From: Microbacterium sp. W4I4
GTDB lineage: Bacteria; Actinomycetota; Actinomycetes; Actinomycetales; Microbacteriaceae
Direction: 5' to 3'
DNA length: 64,000 bases
Assembly (NCBI RefSeq): GCF_030816235.1
Contig: NZ_JAUSXT010000001.1
Coordinates: forward strand, 1,612,001-1,676,000
Shown: piece by piece, positions 16,887 to 26,190 of the stretch
Layout: every line of letters starts with the position of its first letter
Position numbering within the stretch: position 1 is the first letter of the stretch
The notes under the pieces: model-generated
Seen by the model: only the letters and a program-made list of their open reading frames with translations
Database searches by the model: none
What the model was told of the DNA's origin: nothing
Translations under genes and position numbers: made by a program

Positions 16887-17705
16887 TCAGCGCCACCAGG
16901 TGTCGCCGGGAACCACGGGAAGGTGGCGCTTGTGGCGCGTGGCCAGATACTTCTTCTCGATGCGCTCGGCGACGTCGGCCGGAACCTCGCGCCCCTCCAG
17001 GAAGTCGTCGATCTGCTCGTAGGTGAGTCCCAGCTCGTCCTCGTCGGTGCGCCCTGGCTGCCCGTCGAGCAGGTCGGCGGTGGGAACCTTGTGCGAAAGG
17101 TGCTGCGGAGCGCCGAGCTGCTGCAGCAGCATCCGTCCCTGCCGCTTGTTCAGACCCGACAGCGGCAGGAGGTCGGCGGCACCGTCGCCGAACTTCGTGT
17201 AGAAGCCCGTGACCGCCTCGGCGGCGTGGTCGGTGCCGATCACCAGCAGGCCGTCGTGCCCGCCCAGCGCGTACTGGGTCACCATGCGCAGGCGCGCTTT
17301 GATGTTGCCGCGGTTGAAGTCGGTGATCTGCTCGCCGAGGCCATCTTCGAGATCCTGCTCGACCCCTTCGACGCCGTGCTGGATGTTGATGGTGACGGAA
17401 CGGTCGGCGGCGATGAACGCGATCGCATCCTTCGCGTCCGCCTCGTCGTGCTGCACGCGGTACGGCAGCCGCACCGCGACGAAGGTGGCCTCTCCCCCGT
17501 CGGCGCGAACCCTCTCCACCGCGAGCTGGGCGAGCCGCCCGGCGAGGGTGGAGTCCTGTCCGCCGGAGATGCCGAGAACGAATCCCTTTGCTCCGGTGGC
17601 GCGCAGGTAGTCGACGAGGAAGCCGATCCTGGTCTCGATCTCGCGGGCGGGGTCGATCTCGGGCTGGACGCCCAGGTCGTCGGCGATCTGCTGCTGCATG
17701 GTCAC
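16887..17705 (-). CDS. nadE: NH3-dependent NAD+ synthetase
   Basis: This 272-residue enzyme makes NAD+ from deamido-NAD+, ATP and ammonia. It has the PP-loop [17 protein letters not shown], the NAD-binding block [20 protein letters not shown], and the typical end [13 protein letters not shown]. There is no N-terminal glutaminase domain, so it belongs to the short E. coli-like class rather than the long glutamine-dependent type found in mycobacteria. The start GTG at 17705 has AGAGGAG six bases upstream. It is divergent from the nucleosidase gene. Confidence 0.95.
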   Translation of the reverse strand: MTMQQQIADDLGVQPEIDPAREIETRIGFLVDYLRATGAKGFVLGISGGQDSTLAGRLAQLAVERVRADGGEATFVAVRLPYRVQHDEADAKDAIAFIAADRSVTINIQHGVEGVEQDLEDGLGEQITDFNRGNIKARLRMVTQYALGGHDGLLVIGTDHAAEAVTGFYTKFGDGAADLLPLSGLNKRQGRMLLQQLGAPQHLSHKVPTADLLDGQPGRTDEDELGLTYEQIDDFLEGREVPADVAERIEKKYLATRHKRHLPVVPGDTWWR

Positions 17706-17767
17706 GGCGGTCTCCTCTTGTGCGGACGTCGGCGGGGTTCCAGTTTTCCACCTGCGAGGATGGATGG

Positions 17768-18340
17768 GTGAAACTTCTCGTCGCGGCGCTGAGCTCCGAG
17801 CTTCAGGCCTTCCCCGCAGATCTGTCCGGATTCGACCGTCTGGTCACCGGTCCGGGCAAGCTGATGGCCGCCTTCGGCCTGACCCGGGCTCTGGATGCGC
17901 AGCTGTCGGCAGGTGCGCAGTACGACGAGATCGTCGTGGTCGGCACCGCCGGCGCCGTGGACGACGAGGTCGAGTCCGGCATCTACGACGTCGCCGCTGC
18001 GATCCAGCACGACGTGCAGGATCTCGACGGCATCCTCGGCCGACACGTCTCGCTGCCGCACCGCGTGGAGACCGGCCGGGAAGGCGTCACGATCGCGACC
18101 GGCGACATCTTCGTCGACGACGTGGATGCCGTGGCGCGGATCCGCTCGCTCGGCGGAGTGCTCGTCGACATGGAGACGTTCGCGTTCGTGTGGGTGGCGC
18201 AGCAGTTCGGCGTGCCGATCCGCGTGCTGCGGGTCGTCTCGGATCGCGCGCAGGACGGTGCGACGCAGATCTGGGATGACGTGGTCGCCGCGTGCAGCGC
18301 CCAGCTGTGGAACCACGTGCGGCGCGAGTACGAGGTGTAG
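17768..18340 (+). CDS. 5'-methylthioadenosine/S-adenosylhomocysteine nucleosidase-like protein
   Basis: A 190-residue purine-nucleoside phosphorylase-fold enzyme. It shows [21 protein letters not shown], the nucleoside site [15 protein letters not shown] (the Met-Glu pair binds ribose) and a [11 protein letters not shown] block with the catalytic Asp. It is shorter than the E. coli enzyme (232), as usual for the actinobacterial nucleosidase branch. It would recycle by-products of S-adenosylmethionine. The start is GTG at 17768; a GAGGAT hexamer lies six bases before it and could act either as a -10 box or as a weak ribosome site. Confidence 0.85.
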   Translation: MKLLVAALSSELQAFPADLSGFDRLVTGPGKLMAAFGLTRALDAQLSAGAQYDEIVVVGTAGAVDDEVESGIYDVAAAIQHDVQDLDGILGRHVSLPHRVETGREGVTIATGDIFVDDVDAVARIRSLGGVLVDMETFAFVWVAQQFGVPIRVLRVVSDRAQDGATQIWDDVVAACSAQLWNHVRREYEV

Positions 18341-18381
18341 CGCCGCTACAGCCGCGGTGCTGTTCGGCTGCGCGGGGCTGC

Positions 18382-21381
18382 TCAGCCGCGCGGCGCGTCG
18401 ATCACGCTCGGCCCGTCGGGCAGCGCCCGCACGGTGAGCTGAGCGGGGATCTGCTCCTGCATGGCCTCGACGTGACTGATCACGCCGACCGTGCGGCCAC
18501 CCTGACGCAGCTCGTCGAGAGTGCGCATGGCGGTCTCGAGGGTGTCGGCGTCAAGCGATCCGAAGCCCTCGTCGATGAACAGCGTGTCCAGGCGGATGCC
18601 GCCGGCTCGCGCAGTGACGACCTCGGCGAGACCGAGTGCGAGCGCCAGCGAGGACAGGAAGGTCTCTCCTCCGGAGAGCGACCTCGCCGGCCGGGTCTGC
18701 CCGGTGAACGCATCGAACACGACGATCCCGAGACCGGATGCCGCACCGCGGGCGGCCAGAGCATCGGAATGCTGCAGCTCATAGCGCCCGGAGGACATGT
18801 CGCGCAGGCGCAGGTTCGCCGCGGCGACGATCTCCTCCAGTTCGGCAGCCAGCACGAAGGTCTCGAGGTTCATCTTGCGGGTGTTGCCGGAGCGTCCCGC
18901 GAGGGCATCGGCGAGGCCGCGCAGCACCTCGAACTCGGCCGCGTCGTCCGCCGACGCCTTGTGCTCCGATGCCGCGGAATCCACCGTCGCAGCGAGACTC
19001 CGCTGCACGCCACGGGCGCGACTGTCGGCGTCGACGGTGCGCTGCCAGTTCGTGCGTGCCGTCGCCGCCTCCTCCTCGGCCGGGATCAGATCGATCAGCT
19101 CCTCGGGCAGGACGCGCATCTCGAGGTCGAGCAGCAGCGCGCGCTCCTTGTCGCGGGCGACGCGGTGCGCGGTGACTCGGTCGTCGAGGCAGGTGATCTC
19201 GGCGGGGTCGAGCAGCGCCTGCTCCGCTTCGGTGATGTCGTCGAAGATCGACTCCGCGATCGCCCCGTCGAGGTCGTCGCGCGCGATGCGTGCACGGTCG
19301 GCGAACTCCCTGTGCTCCTCAATGGCGCCGGCGGCGGTCTGCGCCGCAGAGATCCGATCCCGCGTCACGGCCAGCCGCTCGGCCACGGTGTCGTGCTCGC
19401 CGCGTGCGGCGGCGATGGCGCGGTCGGCGTCGGTGATGCGCTGCTCGATGAGGGAGAGCGCGGTGCGTGCAGAGCTGAGGGATTCGGATGCCGAGGCTCG
19501 GCGCTCCTGCAGCCCGGCAGCCGCGCTCTGCAGCTCGGCCAGCTGTGCCGAGAACTGCTCGGCTCGCTCCGCCGCGGCCACGGCAGATGCGTGGCCGGTG
19601 CGTGCGGCGGTCAGCGCGTCGGCCGCGTGCTCGGCACTCGAACCGGCGGATCGCTCGACTGCTGCGGCGTGCGTTGCCGTGAGCGTCGCGAGGACCCTGG
19701 ACGCGGTCCGCTCGGCTTCGGCGGCGGCGTCGCGCTGTGCCTCCGCCTCGGTGATGTCGTCGGCCGAGACGGGGTCGGCGTGCTCCGCCGGGGCGGGGTG
19801 CTCGATGGATCCGCAGACCGCACAGGGCTCGCCAGACGTCAGCGCTGATGCGAGTTCTCCGGCGTACCCGTCGAGACGGCGCCTGCGCAGCCGGGCGAGG
19901 TCGGTCTGCGCTCGGTTGTGCGTCTCGGTGGCGTCCGACTCGGCGCGGGCGGCGGCGTGGATCTCGGCGGTGAGCCGTTCTGCCTCCACCGCTCCGGCAT
20001 GCCGCTGCTCGGCGAGGTCGACGGCTTGGGTGAGCGCCTCGACGCGGTTGCCCTGCCGCGCGGCCTCGTCACGGCCGGCGGCGAGTTCCGCGGTGCGCGC
20101 CGGGAGGGTCTTCTGCTCGTCGTCGATGGCGGTGAGTTCGGAGGTCGCGGCGTCCACCGCGGTCTGAGCGACTGCGCGCTCGGCATCCCGCTGCGGAGCG
20201 GCCTCTTCGAGTTCTGCGGCGCCCTGCCACGCACCGCTCTCGCGGGTGCGATCGGATGCCCAGCCTCGGAAGTGATCGGCGGCGGCGTCCACCTGCTCCA
20301 GGTCGACGGGAGGTACTCCGGCCGCGAATGCTGCGGCGGTGGCGGCCGTCGCCGCGTTCGCGGCATCGATCACCACCGCGGCGGATCTGGTCGCCGCGAC
20401 GATCCCGCTGCGCAGATTCTCGGCTGCTCGCCCACGGTCCCGGCGTCGTGCCGCCTGCTCGATCTCCTCGGTCTCCGCGTCGAGTGCGGCGAGTGCCGTC
20501 CGGGCCCGATCCCGATCGGCCTGGGCCTGGCGCTGCTCCTTGAGCCCGGCGAGACCGGCATCCGCGACCTCGAGGGCCTTCTCGGCCGCGGTGCGCTCGG
20601 TGCTCACCCGTTCCACCTGGTAGTCGGCGCGAGTGATCGCCCTGCGCAGGCGTTCGATCCTGGCATCCGTCGTGTCGGGCGACGCGTCGGCATCGTCTCC
20701 CCATAGCCCCGCCTCGGCGACGACGCGCTCAGATTCGTCCAGCCGCGCGTCGACGGTGGCTCGGCGGCCGCTCAGCGCCTGCTCGGCGACCCGGCGGCGC
20801 TCGTCGAATCGCACCTGGTAGTCGGAGAACCGGCCGCTGTCGAACAGGCGTCGCAGCAGAGCCTGGCGCTCCTTGCTGTCGGCGAGCAGGAAGTCGGCGA
20901 ACCTGTTCTGGGCGAGCAGGATCACCTGCAGGAACTGCTCCTGACTGAGCTGCAGGATCTCGTCCAGCGCGTGGGCGACGTCGACGACGCGCGCCGCGCG
21001 GCCGATCCACTCCCCGTCGACCTGTTCTTCGAGCAGGGCGGACGGGGCCTGCGTGGTCAGTCCGCCGCCGCGCTTGGCCGGTCGCTCGTACGCCGGCGAG
21101 CGGGTCACGCGGAAGTGCCCGGCGACCGTGCTGAACTCCACTACGACCTCGGTGGGGTCGTCGGGGTCGCAGTGGTCGCTGCGCAGGCGCTTCTCGCCGC
21201 CGTCGTAGCGGGGCACACCGCCGTACAGGCCGAAGCAGACGGCATCCAGGATGCTGGATTTGCCCGCACCCGTGCGCCCGGCGATCAGGAAGATGCCGTC
21301 GTCGGCGAAGACGTCGAACTCGACGATCTGGCGCGCAAGGAACGGCCCGAACCCCTCGACCTCGAGACGATGCAGCTGCAT
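18382..21381 (-). CDS. sbcC: Exonuclease subunit SbcC (Rad50-like)
   Basis: A 999-residue SMC-like ATPase. The Walker A IAGRTGAGKSSILDAV lies near residue 35. Long coiled coils flank a zinc hook CAVCGS near residue 517. The signature ARSLSGGETFLSSLALALG follows near 895 and Walker B LDTLFIDEGFGSLD near 930. With SbcD it opens hairpins and processes double-strand breaks. The start ATG overlaps the sbcD stop by one base, so the two are made together. The length is typical for SbcC. Confidence 0.95.
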   Translation of the reverse strand: MQLHRLEVEGFGPFLARQIVEFDVFADDGIFLIAGRTGAGKSSILDAVCFGLYGGVPRYDGGEKRLRSDHCDPDDPTEVVVEFSTVAGHFRVTRSPAYERPAKRGGGLTTQAPSALLEEQVDGEWIGRAARVVDVAHALDEILQLSQEQFLQVILLAQNRFADFLLADSKERQALLRRLFDSGRFSDYQVRFDERRRVAEQALSGRRATVDARLDESERVVAEAGLWGDDADASPDTTDARIERLRRAITRADYQVERVSTERTAAEKALEVADAGLAGLKEQRQAQADRDRARTALAALDAETEEIEQAARRRDRGRAAENLRSGIVAATRSAAVVIDAANAATAATAAAFAAGVPPVDLEQVDAAADHFRGWASDRTRESGAWQGAAELEEAAPQRDAERAVAQTAVDAATSELTAIDDEQKTLPARTAELAAGRDEAARQGNRVEALTQAVDLAEQRHAGAVEAERLTAEIHAAARAESDATETHNRAQTDLARLRRRRLDGYAGELASALTSGEPCAVCGSIEHPAPAEHADPVSADDITEAEAQRDAAAEAERTASRVLATLTATHAAAVERSAGSSAEHAADALTAARTGHASAVAAAERAEQFSAQLAELQSAAAGLQERRASASESLSSARTALSLIEQRITDADRAIAAARGEHDTVAERLAVTRDRISAAQTAAGAIEEHREFADRARIARDDLDGAIAESIFDDITEAEQALLDPAEITCLDDRVTAHRVARDKERALLLDLEMRVLPEELIDLIPAEEEAATARTNWQRTVDADSRARGVQRSLAATVDSAASEHKASADDAAEFEVLRGLADALAGRSGNTRKMNLETFVLAAELEEIVAAANLRLRDMSSGRYELQHSDALAARGAASGLGIVVFDAFTGQTRPARSLSGGETFLSSLALALGLAEVVTARAGGIRLDTLFIDEGFGSLDADTLETAMRTLDELRQGGRTVGVISHVEAMQEQIPAQLTVRALPDGPSVIDAPRG

Positions 21382-22556
21382 CAGACGAGCGCCTCGGCGC
21401 GCACCCGATCATCGAGCACCTCGCGGATCAGCTCCGCCTCGTGCTCACTCGCCCCCTGGCCTGCGCGCACATGCTCGAGGAAGGCCTCGATCCGATCGGC
21501 ATCCGTGACCGCCGCCCTCAGACGCTGCGTATAGGAGGTCTCGTCGGCGGCATCCGCACTCTCCGGCTGGTGCTGCACGAGCGCGCAGAACTCGAATCGC
21601 TCGCGCAGTCGGCGCATCGGCTCATGCTGCGGGAGCGAGTCGGTGTAGATCGCGCACACCCAGTCGTCGGCGTGCTCCGCCGCGTTCTCGTCGGAGAGGA
21701 TCTCGTCGAGCGTGCCGGTGAGCGTCACCAGCCGCCGCGGCACCGGCAGCGCCAGCCACCGCGTGCCTGCGAGTCCGTCGGCGTCGAGGTCGACGAGCCA
21801 GGAGCCGCGTTCCTTGTGCTGCTCTCCGAAGCTGTAGTGCAGCGGAGCGCCGGAGTAGCGCACCCGCTCGCCGAGCTGCTGGCGGCCGTGGATGTGACCG
21901 AGGGCAACGTAATCGGGCCCGTCGAAGGAGGCCAGCGGCACCATGTCGAGACCGCCCTGGCGCACCTCGCGCTCCAGGCCGACCGTGGCGTCGACGCCTG
22001 CGGCGAAGCAGTGTGCGACGGCGATGGATCGGCCTTCGTGCACGGTCATGCCCTCACGGACGAGGGCCATGGCGTGGTTCATGACCTGCGCCTGCGTGCG
22101 CAGCGCGGGGGCGACGCCCTCGGCATCCGCTGCGTTCCAGTGCTGCCGGACGATCGCCGGCTCCAGGTAAGGGATGCCATAGAAGTGCACAGGGCCGTGC
22201 TCGTCGCTCACAGTGACCGGCGTCGCGATCGCGAGCGGGTCGGTCAGCACATGGATGCCGTCGCGCAGCAGTCGCGAGTGGAAGCCGAGGCGCGCGGCGG
22301 AGTCGTGATTGCCGCTGGTCATGATCACGGTGACGCCGGTCTCGTGCAGCGCCAGCAGGGTCTCATCCAGCAGCGTGTAGGCGGATGCGGCGGGCGTGGC
22401 CGAGTCGAACACATCGCCCGCGACGATCACCACGTCGACGTCGTTCTCGCGGACCTGCGCGACCAGCGCGCCCAGCACCTCGGCCAGCGCCACGAGCGTG
22501 GAGTGCCCGTGGAACGTGCGACCGATGTGCCAGTCGGAGGTGTGCAGGATTCGCAT
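21381..22556 (-). CDS. sbcD: Exonuclease subunit SbcD (Mre11-like)
   Basis: A 391-residue metallophosphoesterase nuclease. The start MRILHTSDWHIGRTFHG, the AGDVFDSATP motif, the TSGNHDSAARLGF motif and YVALGHIHGRQ provide the two-metal ligands of the Mre11 family. The true start is the ATG at 22556; TACGTT lies six bases before it and the adjacent GGAGAC could double as a ribosome site. It lies directly upstream of sbcC. The 265 bases upstream (22557-22821) hold no gene that I can support. Confidence 0.94.
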   Translation of the reverse strand: MRILHTSDWHIGRTFHGHSTLVALAEVLGALVAQVRENDVDVVIVAGDVFDSATPAASAYTLLDETLLALHETGVTVIMTSGNHDSAARLGFHSRLLRDGIHVLTDPLAIATPVTVSDEHGPVHFYGIPYLEPAIVRQHWNAADAEGVAPALRTQAQVMNHAMALVREGMTVHEGRSIAVAHCFAAGVDATVGLEREVRQGGLDMVPLASFDGPDYVALGHIHGRQQLGERVRYSGAPLHYSFGEQHKERGSWLVDLDADGLAGTRWLALPVPRRLVTLTGTLDEILSDENAAEHADDWVCAIYTDSLPQHEPMRRLRERFEFCALVQHQPESADAADETSYTQRLRAAVTDADRIEAFLEHVRAGQGASEHEAELIREVLDDRVRAEALV

Positions 22557-22821
22557 GTCTCCAACGTAGGGACGGCCTCCGACATCGCGTCCGAGGCGTG
22601 CCGCGAGCACGCGATCATGAGGAGCGGAAGGTCCCCTGACCCACCCTCGTCGAGTCGACCGGCACGTGGTGATGCAGACTGCGCGTTGCGCTGTCACCGG
22701 TGCGGAATGCGGGGCTGCGTCATGCAGGTGATGGGCTGCCCTCCGCCCTGGCTGGTCGACTTGCCCCGCCGACCAAGGGGGTGTGCCCGCTTCGTCTCGA
22801 CTACCGACTTCCGCTCCGCGT

Positions 22822-23283
22822 CTACTCGCCCAGGTCGTTCCCCCAGTTCGCCTGCTGGATCCGACTGTCCAGTTCGCGCAGCTCGCGCGCGACATCATCG
22901 GCCTGCGAGCGCAGCTCGGCGACGGGAAGGGCCGCGAACTGACGCAGCTCCGAGCGCATCTGCCGCATGAAGCCCTGACCGGATGCGGCGGTGGCGGCAT
23001 CCGTCAGCAGCGAATGCCGCATGCGAAGAACGTCGCGTGCGGCGAGCGCGTCGGTCATGGTTCCGTCGGCACCGAGGTCGACCCGACTGTTGGTCGCATT
23101 GATGCGACGGATCAGGTCGCGCAGCTCGTCGAGCGCGGCATCCGCCTCTGCCAGGAGACCCGCGGCATCCTCTGCCGGCTCCTCGCCCTCCTGGTAGCGG
23201 GCGTTTCCCGTGATGCGGGAGCGGAGCTGTTCGATGCGACGCTGCAGATCTGCGCGCGCGGCAAGCGCTTCGGCGAGTCTCAT
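22822..23283 (-). CDS. DIP1984-family protein
   Basis: A 153-residue helical, highly charged protein beginning MRLAEALAARADLQRRIEQL. It also carries INATNSRVDLGADGTMTDAL and LRMRHSLLTDAA, which match the DIP1984 (septicolysin-like) family of unknown function. It probably forms a coiled-coil bundle. No signal peptide or membrane segment is visible. CAGGAT lies six bases before the ATG, so it is probably leaderless and independent of sbcD. The role is unknown. Confidence 0.8.
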   Translation of the reverse strand: MRLAEALAARADLQRRIEQLRSRITGNARYQEGEEPAEDAAGLLAEADAALDELRDLIRRINATNSRVDLGADGTMTDALAARDVLRMRHSLLTDAATAASGQGFMRQMRSELRQFAALPVAELRSQADDVARELRELDSRIQQANWGNDLGE

Positions 23284-23314
23284 GTCTTCATCCTGTCAGC
23301 CGGAACCCGCCGTG

Positions 23315-23623
23315 TCAGCGGGCGCGCAGGAGGGCCGCGTGCTCCGGATGCGCGTCGAACCAGTCGGCGACGTACCAGCAGACGGGGTCCACCTTCCGGT
23401 CACCGCGGGCCTCGATGTCGGCGACTGCACCGGCCACGACCTGGGCCGCATACCCGTGACCACGGAAGGTCGGGATCGTGAACGCCCGGGTCAGCGCGAC
23501 GGTGCGTCCGTCGTCGCGGTAGTCGAGCACACTGACCAGATCGTCGTGGTCGGTGAGGGTGTACCGGGATGCGTCCTTCTCGTCGGTGAGGACGAATCGG
23601 GAGGCGCGGGCGGGAAGACTCAT
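23315..23623 (-). CDS. YjdJ-type GNAT-family N-acetyltransferase (short)
   Basis: A 102-residue single-domain acetyltransferase of the short NATD1/YjdJ-like class: RYTLTDHDDLVSVLDY, followed by ALTRAFTIPTFRGHGYAAQV (the acetyl-CoA pyrophosphate loop is RGHGYA) and DPVCWYVADWFDAHPEH. The start ATG at 23623 is seven bases after TAACGT, so the message is probably leaderless. The in-frame extension upstream is unlike the family. The substrate is unknown. Confidence 0.85.
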   Translation of the reverse strand: MSLPARASRFVLTDEKDASRYTLTDHDDLVSVLDYRDDGRTVALTRAFTIPTFRGHGYAAQVVAGAVADIEARGDRKVDPVCWYVADWFDAHPEHAALLRAR

Positions 23624-23667
23624 GCGTCCGACGTTACGCCGTGTGACGACCCCGGGATCGACACGTT

Positions 23668-23697
23668 TTGACACAACGGGTCATCGTAGGAAATAAT
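23668..23697 (+). promoter_or_regulatory. Strong sigma-70 promoter of the cysteine-rich leader
   Basis: A perfect -35 TTGACA (23668-23673) and a -10 AATAAT (23692-23697) are 18 bases apart. The predicted start falls at or within a base of the ATG at 23705, so the first reading frame would have no leader. Confidence 0.75.
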
Positions 23698-23704
23698 CAG
23701 CCCC

Positions 23705-23806
23705 ATGACCACCAACGCAAGCCCTTTGTCCGCCCAGGAGGCGAACAGGACTGCCGGGATGATGATGCCCGGTCGCGTTGGCATGTGTTGCCGAATGTGT
23801 TGCTAA
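23705..23806 (+). CDS. Leaderless cysteine-rich leader peptide (probable attenuator uORF)
   Basis: A 33-residue open frame begins at the predicted transcription start (MTTNASPLSAQ) and ends PGRVGMCCRMCC before TAA, placing four cysteine codons in its last six. An internal ATGATGATG start (23759) with AGGA eight bases upstream would give a 15-residue version with the same tail. The layout matches leaderless polycysteine uORFs of mycobacteria, which slow ribosomes when charged tRNA-Cys is scarce and thus change folding of the leader mRNA. The frame itself and its promoter are seen; the attenuation role is inferred. It lies 153 bases before the winged-helix gene. Confidence 0.72.
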   Translation: MTTNASPLSAQEANRTAGMMMPGRVGMCCRMCC

Positions 23807-23815
23807 GGCGCAACC

Positions 23816-23946
23816 ACACAGATTGACCTGTGTTCCCTTCATCTCGAGGGACGGGTCTCTGAGCGCCCACCCTTCGCGCTCATCCCCCACCGGCTCATCC
23901 CGGTCATTCGTGCAACGCACTCCGAGCCCGCCGGCTCGCGTCCCTC
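23816..23946 (+). promoter_or_regulatory. Candidate attenuator leader with alternative stems
   Basis: The leader after the peptide stop has a stem ACACAG/CTGTGT (23816-23821 with 23828-23833) and a tight stem CGAGCC/GGCTCG (23923-23928 with 23933-23938). It also has a long-range pair GAGGGACG (23846-23853) with CGTCCCTC (23939-23946) that ends right before the AAGGA ribosome site at 23947-23951. Such overlapping pairs could switch access to the ribosome site. No U-rich run follows, so control may act on translation or through Rho. Confidence 0.5.
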
Positions 23947-23959
23947 AAGGATCATCATC

Positions 23960-24649
23960 ATGTCGAACGTCGCAACCCTCGATCGCCCCGTCACCGCTCC
24001 CGTCCGCGTCGTCTCCCCCGCGGATGCCGCAGCAGATCTGCCTTCGATCCGCTCACCCCGTGGCTTCGCCCTCTACGTCGGAATCGACGAGATCAAGGCC
24101 GCCGGAGCCGGCGTGAGCCTTCCCGTCCTCGTGGACGCACTGCGCCGCACCATCGCCGAGCTCGCCCCGGCCGCAGAGACCCACGCCACCGTCGCCCTCG
24201 CCCCGCAGTCCGCCGGTGGCCGCGACCTGGATGTCGTGCGCCTCGCGCTGCACGAGCCCGGCGCGATCGCCCGTGCGCAGGCCGCCGTCGAGGAGGAGAA
24301 GGACGAGGACGCCGGTGTCGTCGTCGACATCTCCCGCAAGCGCGTTCTGCTGGACGGCGAGTCCGCCGCCTTCACCTACAAGGAGTTCGAGCTGCTGCAG
24401 TACCTGGTGCTGCGCGAGGGACGCACGATCGAGCGCTCCGAGCTCGTCTCGGCCCTGTGGCAGGCGTCGTCCGATGAGGACGCTCCCGGTGAGCGCACCA
24501 TCGATGTGCACGTGCGCCGCCTGCGCGCCAAGCTCGGCCGCCACGAGGACATCGTGCGCACCGTACGCGGTGTCGGCTACCGCTTCGACCGTCACGCCGA
24601 CGTCACCATCCGCTTCGGCCACGGCACCCCCTCGCCCGACCGCTTCTGA
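23960..24649 (+). CDS. Winged-helix (OmpR/PhoB-type DNA-binding domain) regulator without receiver domain
   Basis: A 229-residue protein. The C-terminal half (about residues 115-215) is an OmpR-type winged helix: FTYKEFELLQYLVLREGRTI, RTIDVHVRRLRAKLG and VRTVRGVGYRF. The N-terminal half has no phosphorylation Asp; its segment GFALYVGIDEIKAAGAG and the beta-rich THATVALAP suggest another small sensor domain I cannot name. AAGGA precedes the ATG. The upstream Cys-rich leader suggests that its output is tied to cysteine supply. A sulfur-metabolism regulator is a reasonable guess but not shown. Confidence 0.85.
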   Translation: MSNVATLDRPVTAPVRVVSPADAAADLPSIRSPRGFALYVGIDEIKAAGAGVSLPVLVDALRRTIAELAPAAETHATVALAPQSAGGRDLDVVRLALHEPGAIARAQAAVEEEKDEDAGVVVDISRKRVLLDGESAAFTYKEFELLQYLVLREGRTIERSELVSALWQASSDEDAPGERTIDVHVRRLRAKLGRHEDIVRTVRGVGYRFDRHADVTIRFGHGTPSPDRF

Positions 24650-24698
24650 GTCTCGCCGCGCGGCTCGCGCTGTCAGCCGCCGCGCGTAGGGTTCTTGC

Positions 24699-25637
24699 AT
24701 GACCTCGGTGACGGATGCCGCGCTGCGCGCACGCGAATCCGTCTACCGTCCGCAGCATCCGCTCGATCTGATGGCGACGGTCGGGATGCTGCGCCGCGGC
24801 GGCACCGATCCGACGATGCTCATCGATGGCGGTCGGATCTGGATGGCGTTCCGCACGGATGCCGGCGTCGCAACGCTCTGCCTGCGCGCGACGGGCGACG
24901 ATGTGCGCGCGGCAGCGTGGGGGCCCGGCGCTGACGACGCACTCGATTCGGTGCCGAGATTGTGCGGTGCGGAAGACGATCCGACCGGGTTCGACGTGAC
25001 CTCGCATCCGAAGCTCTCCGAGCTCGCGCGGCGCAATCCGGGCATCCGGATGGCACGCACGCTGCGCGTCTTCGATGCCCTGGCGTGCGCGATCCTCGAG
25101 CAGAAAGTCACCGGCATGCAGGCGTTCGGAGCCTGGCGGCATCTGGTGAGCCGGCACGGCGAGCGCGCTCCCGGTCCCACGCCGCGGCCGATGTTCGCCG
25201 CACCGTCAGCGGACGTGTGGCGGGCTATCCCGTCCTGGACGTTCCACCGCGCCGGGGTGGAGCCGTCGCAGGCGCGCACCATCGCCCGGTCGGCGATCCG
25301 CGGCGCGGCGATCGAGCGCGCCGTGCTCGCGGCATCCGACGGCGACGCCCGCGATCGAGTCCTCACCAGTCTGCCCGGCATCGGCCTGTGGACCTCTGCC
25401 GAGACCCGCATCCGGGCTCTCGGGGATCCGGATGCCGTCAGCGTCGCGGATTTCCATCTGGCACACGAGGTCGGCTACGCGCTGACCGGAAGCCGGACCG
25501 ACGATGCGGGGATGCTGGAACTGCTCGCCCCCTGGGCGGGGCACCGCCAGCGTGTCATCCGACTGCTGTTCTCGAACGGCATCCCCGAGCCGCGTCGCGG
25601 TGCCCGCCTGGCGCCGGAGGATCACCGGAGCCGGTGA
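24699..25637 (+). CDS. DNA-3-methyladenine glycosylase (AlkA/HhH-GPD type)
   Basis: A 312-residue base-excision repair enzyme. An N-terminal AlkA-like beta-sheet domain is followed by the helix-hairpin-helix-GPD domain: LACAILEQKVTGMQAFGAWR, then LPGIGLWTSAETRIRALG and the catalytic Asp in VSVADFHLAHEVG. It removes alkylated purines from DNA. TAGGGT lies six bases before the ATG, consistent with leaderless expression. It is not in an operon with ada/ogt; the ogt gene lies elsewhere in the window. Confidence 0.88.
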   Translation: MTSVTDAALRARESVYRPQHPLDLMATVGMLRRGGTDPTMLIDGGRIWMAFRTDAGVATLCLRATGDDVRAAAWGPGADDALDSVPRLCGAEDDPTGFDVTSHPKLSELARRNPGIRMARTLRVFDALACAILEQKVTGMQAFGAWRHLVSRHGERAPGPTPRPMFAAPSADVWRAIPSWTFHRAGVEPSQARTIARSAIRGAAIERAVLAASDGDARDRVLTSLPGIGLWTSAETRIRALGDPDAVSVADFHLAHEVGYALTGSRTDDAGMLELLAPWAGHRQRVIRLLFSNGIPEPRRGARLAPEDHRSR

Positions 25638-25692
25638 CGCCGCCCGAAGTCGGAGGCTGCCGCCGCGAGCGGGCCTGGGACAGACTGGACGC

Positions 25693-26103
25693 ATGGCCCT
25701 TCTGGATCACCTCGGCATCTCCGTCCTCGACATCGAGCACGCGAGGCGCCAGTTCCATCCCGTGCTGACAGCTCTCGGGTACTCGCTCGGCGTCGAGGCG
25801 CCGAACGGGATCTCGTGGGACAACGGGTCCGAGACCGAGATCATCATCTTCGGGATCCGCGACGACGCAGAAGCGGCTCCGCACCGGCACGGCGAGGTCG
25901 GATGGCAGCACCTCGCGTTCGCCGTGGGCTCCCGCGAGGAGGTCGACCGCGTGCACGGGATCGCCGTGGAAGCCGGATGGACGATCGTGCGCGAACCCAA
26001 GATCTACACGCGCTTCAACGACCGCTACTACGCCTCGTTCGTCGAGGACGAGAGCGGCATCCGGATCGAGTTCATGCACAACCCGCCCCGAGACGCTACG
26101 TGA
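25693..26103 (+). CDS. VOC-family (glyoxalase fold) protein
   Basis: A 136-residue vicinal-oxygen-chelate protein: MALLDHLGISVLDIEHAR (first metal His), VGWQHLAFAVGSREEVDR (second His) and DESGIRIEFMHNPPRD (Glu ligand and end). Two beta-alpha-beta-beta-beta units form the metal site. It has a clear paralogue at 28210-28614 with the same ends. CAGACT lies six bases before the ATG, suggesting a leaderless start. The substrate is unknown; lactoylglutathione lyase activity should not be assumed, since actinobacteria use mycothiol. Confidence 0.85.
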   Translation: MALLDHLGISVLDIEHARRQFHPVLTALGYSLGVEAPNGISWDNGSETEIIIFGIRDDAEAAPHRHGEVGWQHLAFAVGSREEVDRVHGIAVEAGWTIVREPKIYTRFNDRYYASFVEDESGIRIEFMHNPPRDAT

Positions 26104-26190
26104 GCATGAAGCCCCTTGCCGATGTCGGCGACCAGTCGCAGACTGTGACGTGCCGGCGATGACGTCGGCATCCGATCGGAAGGCGAACCG

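Noticed and set aside
13521-17771. Very long plus-strand open frame opposite the nuclease-helicase and nadE genes
   Set aside because: It is a by-product of GC-rich codons on the other strand: low-complexity Arg/Gly/Val composition, no family motif, and the minus-strand genes have clear catalytic motifs.
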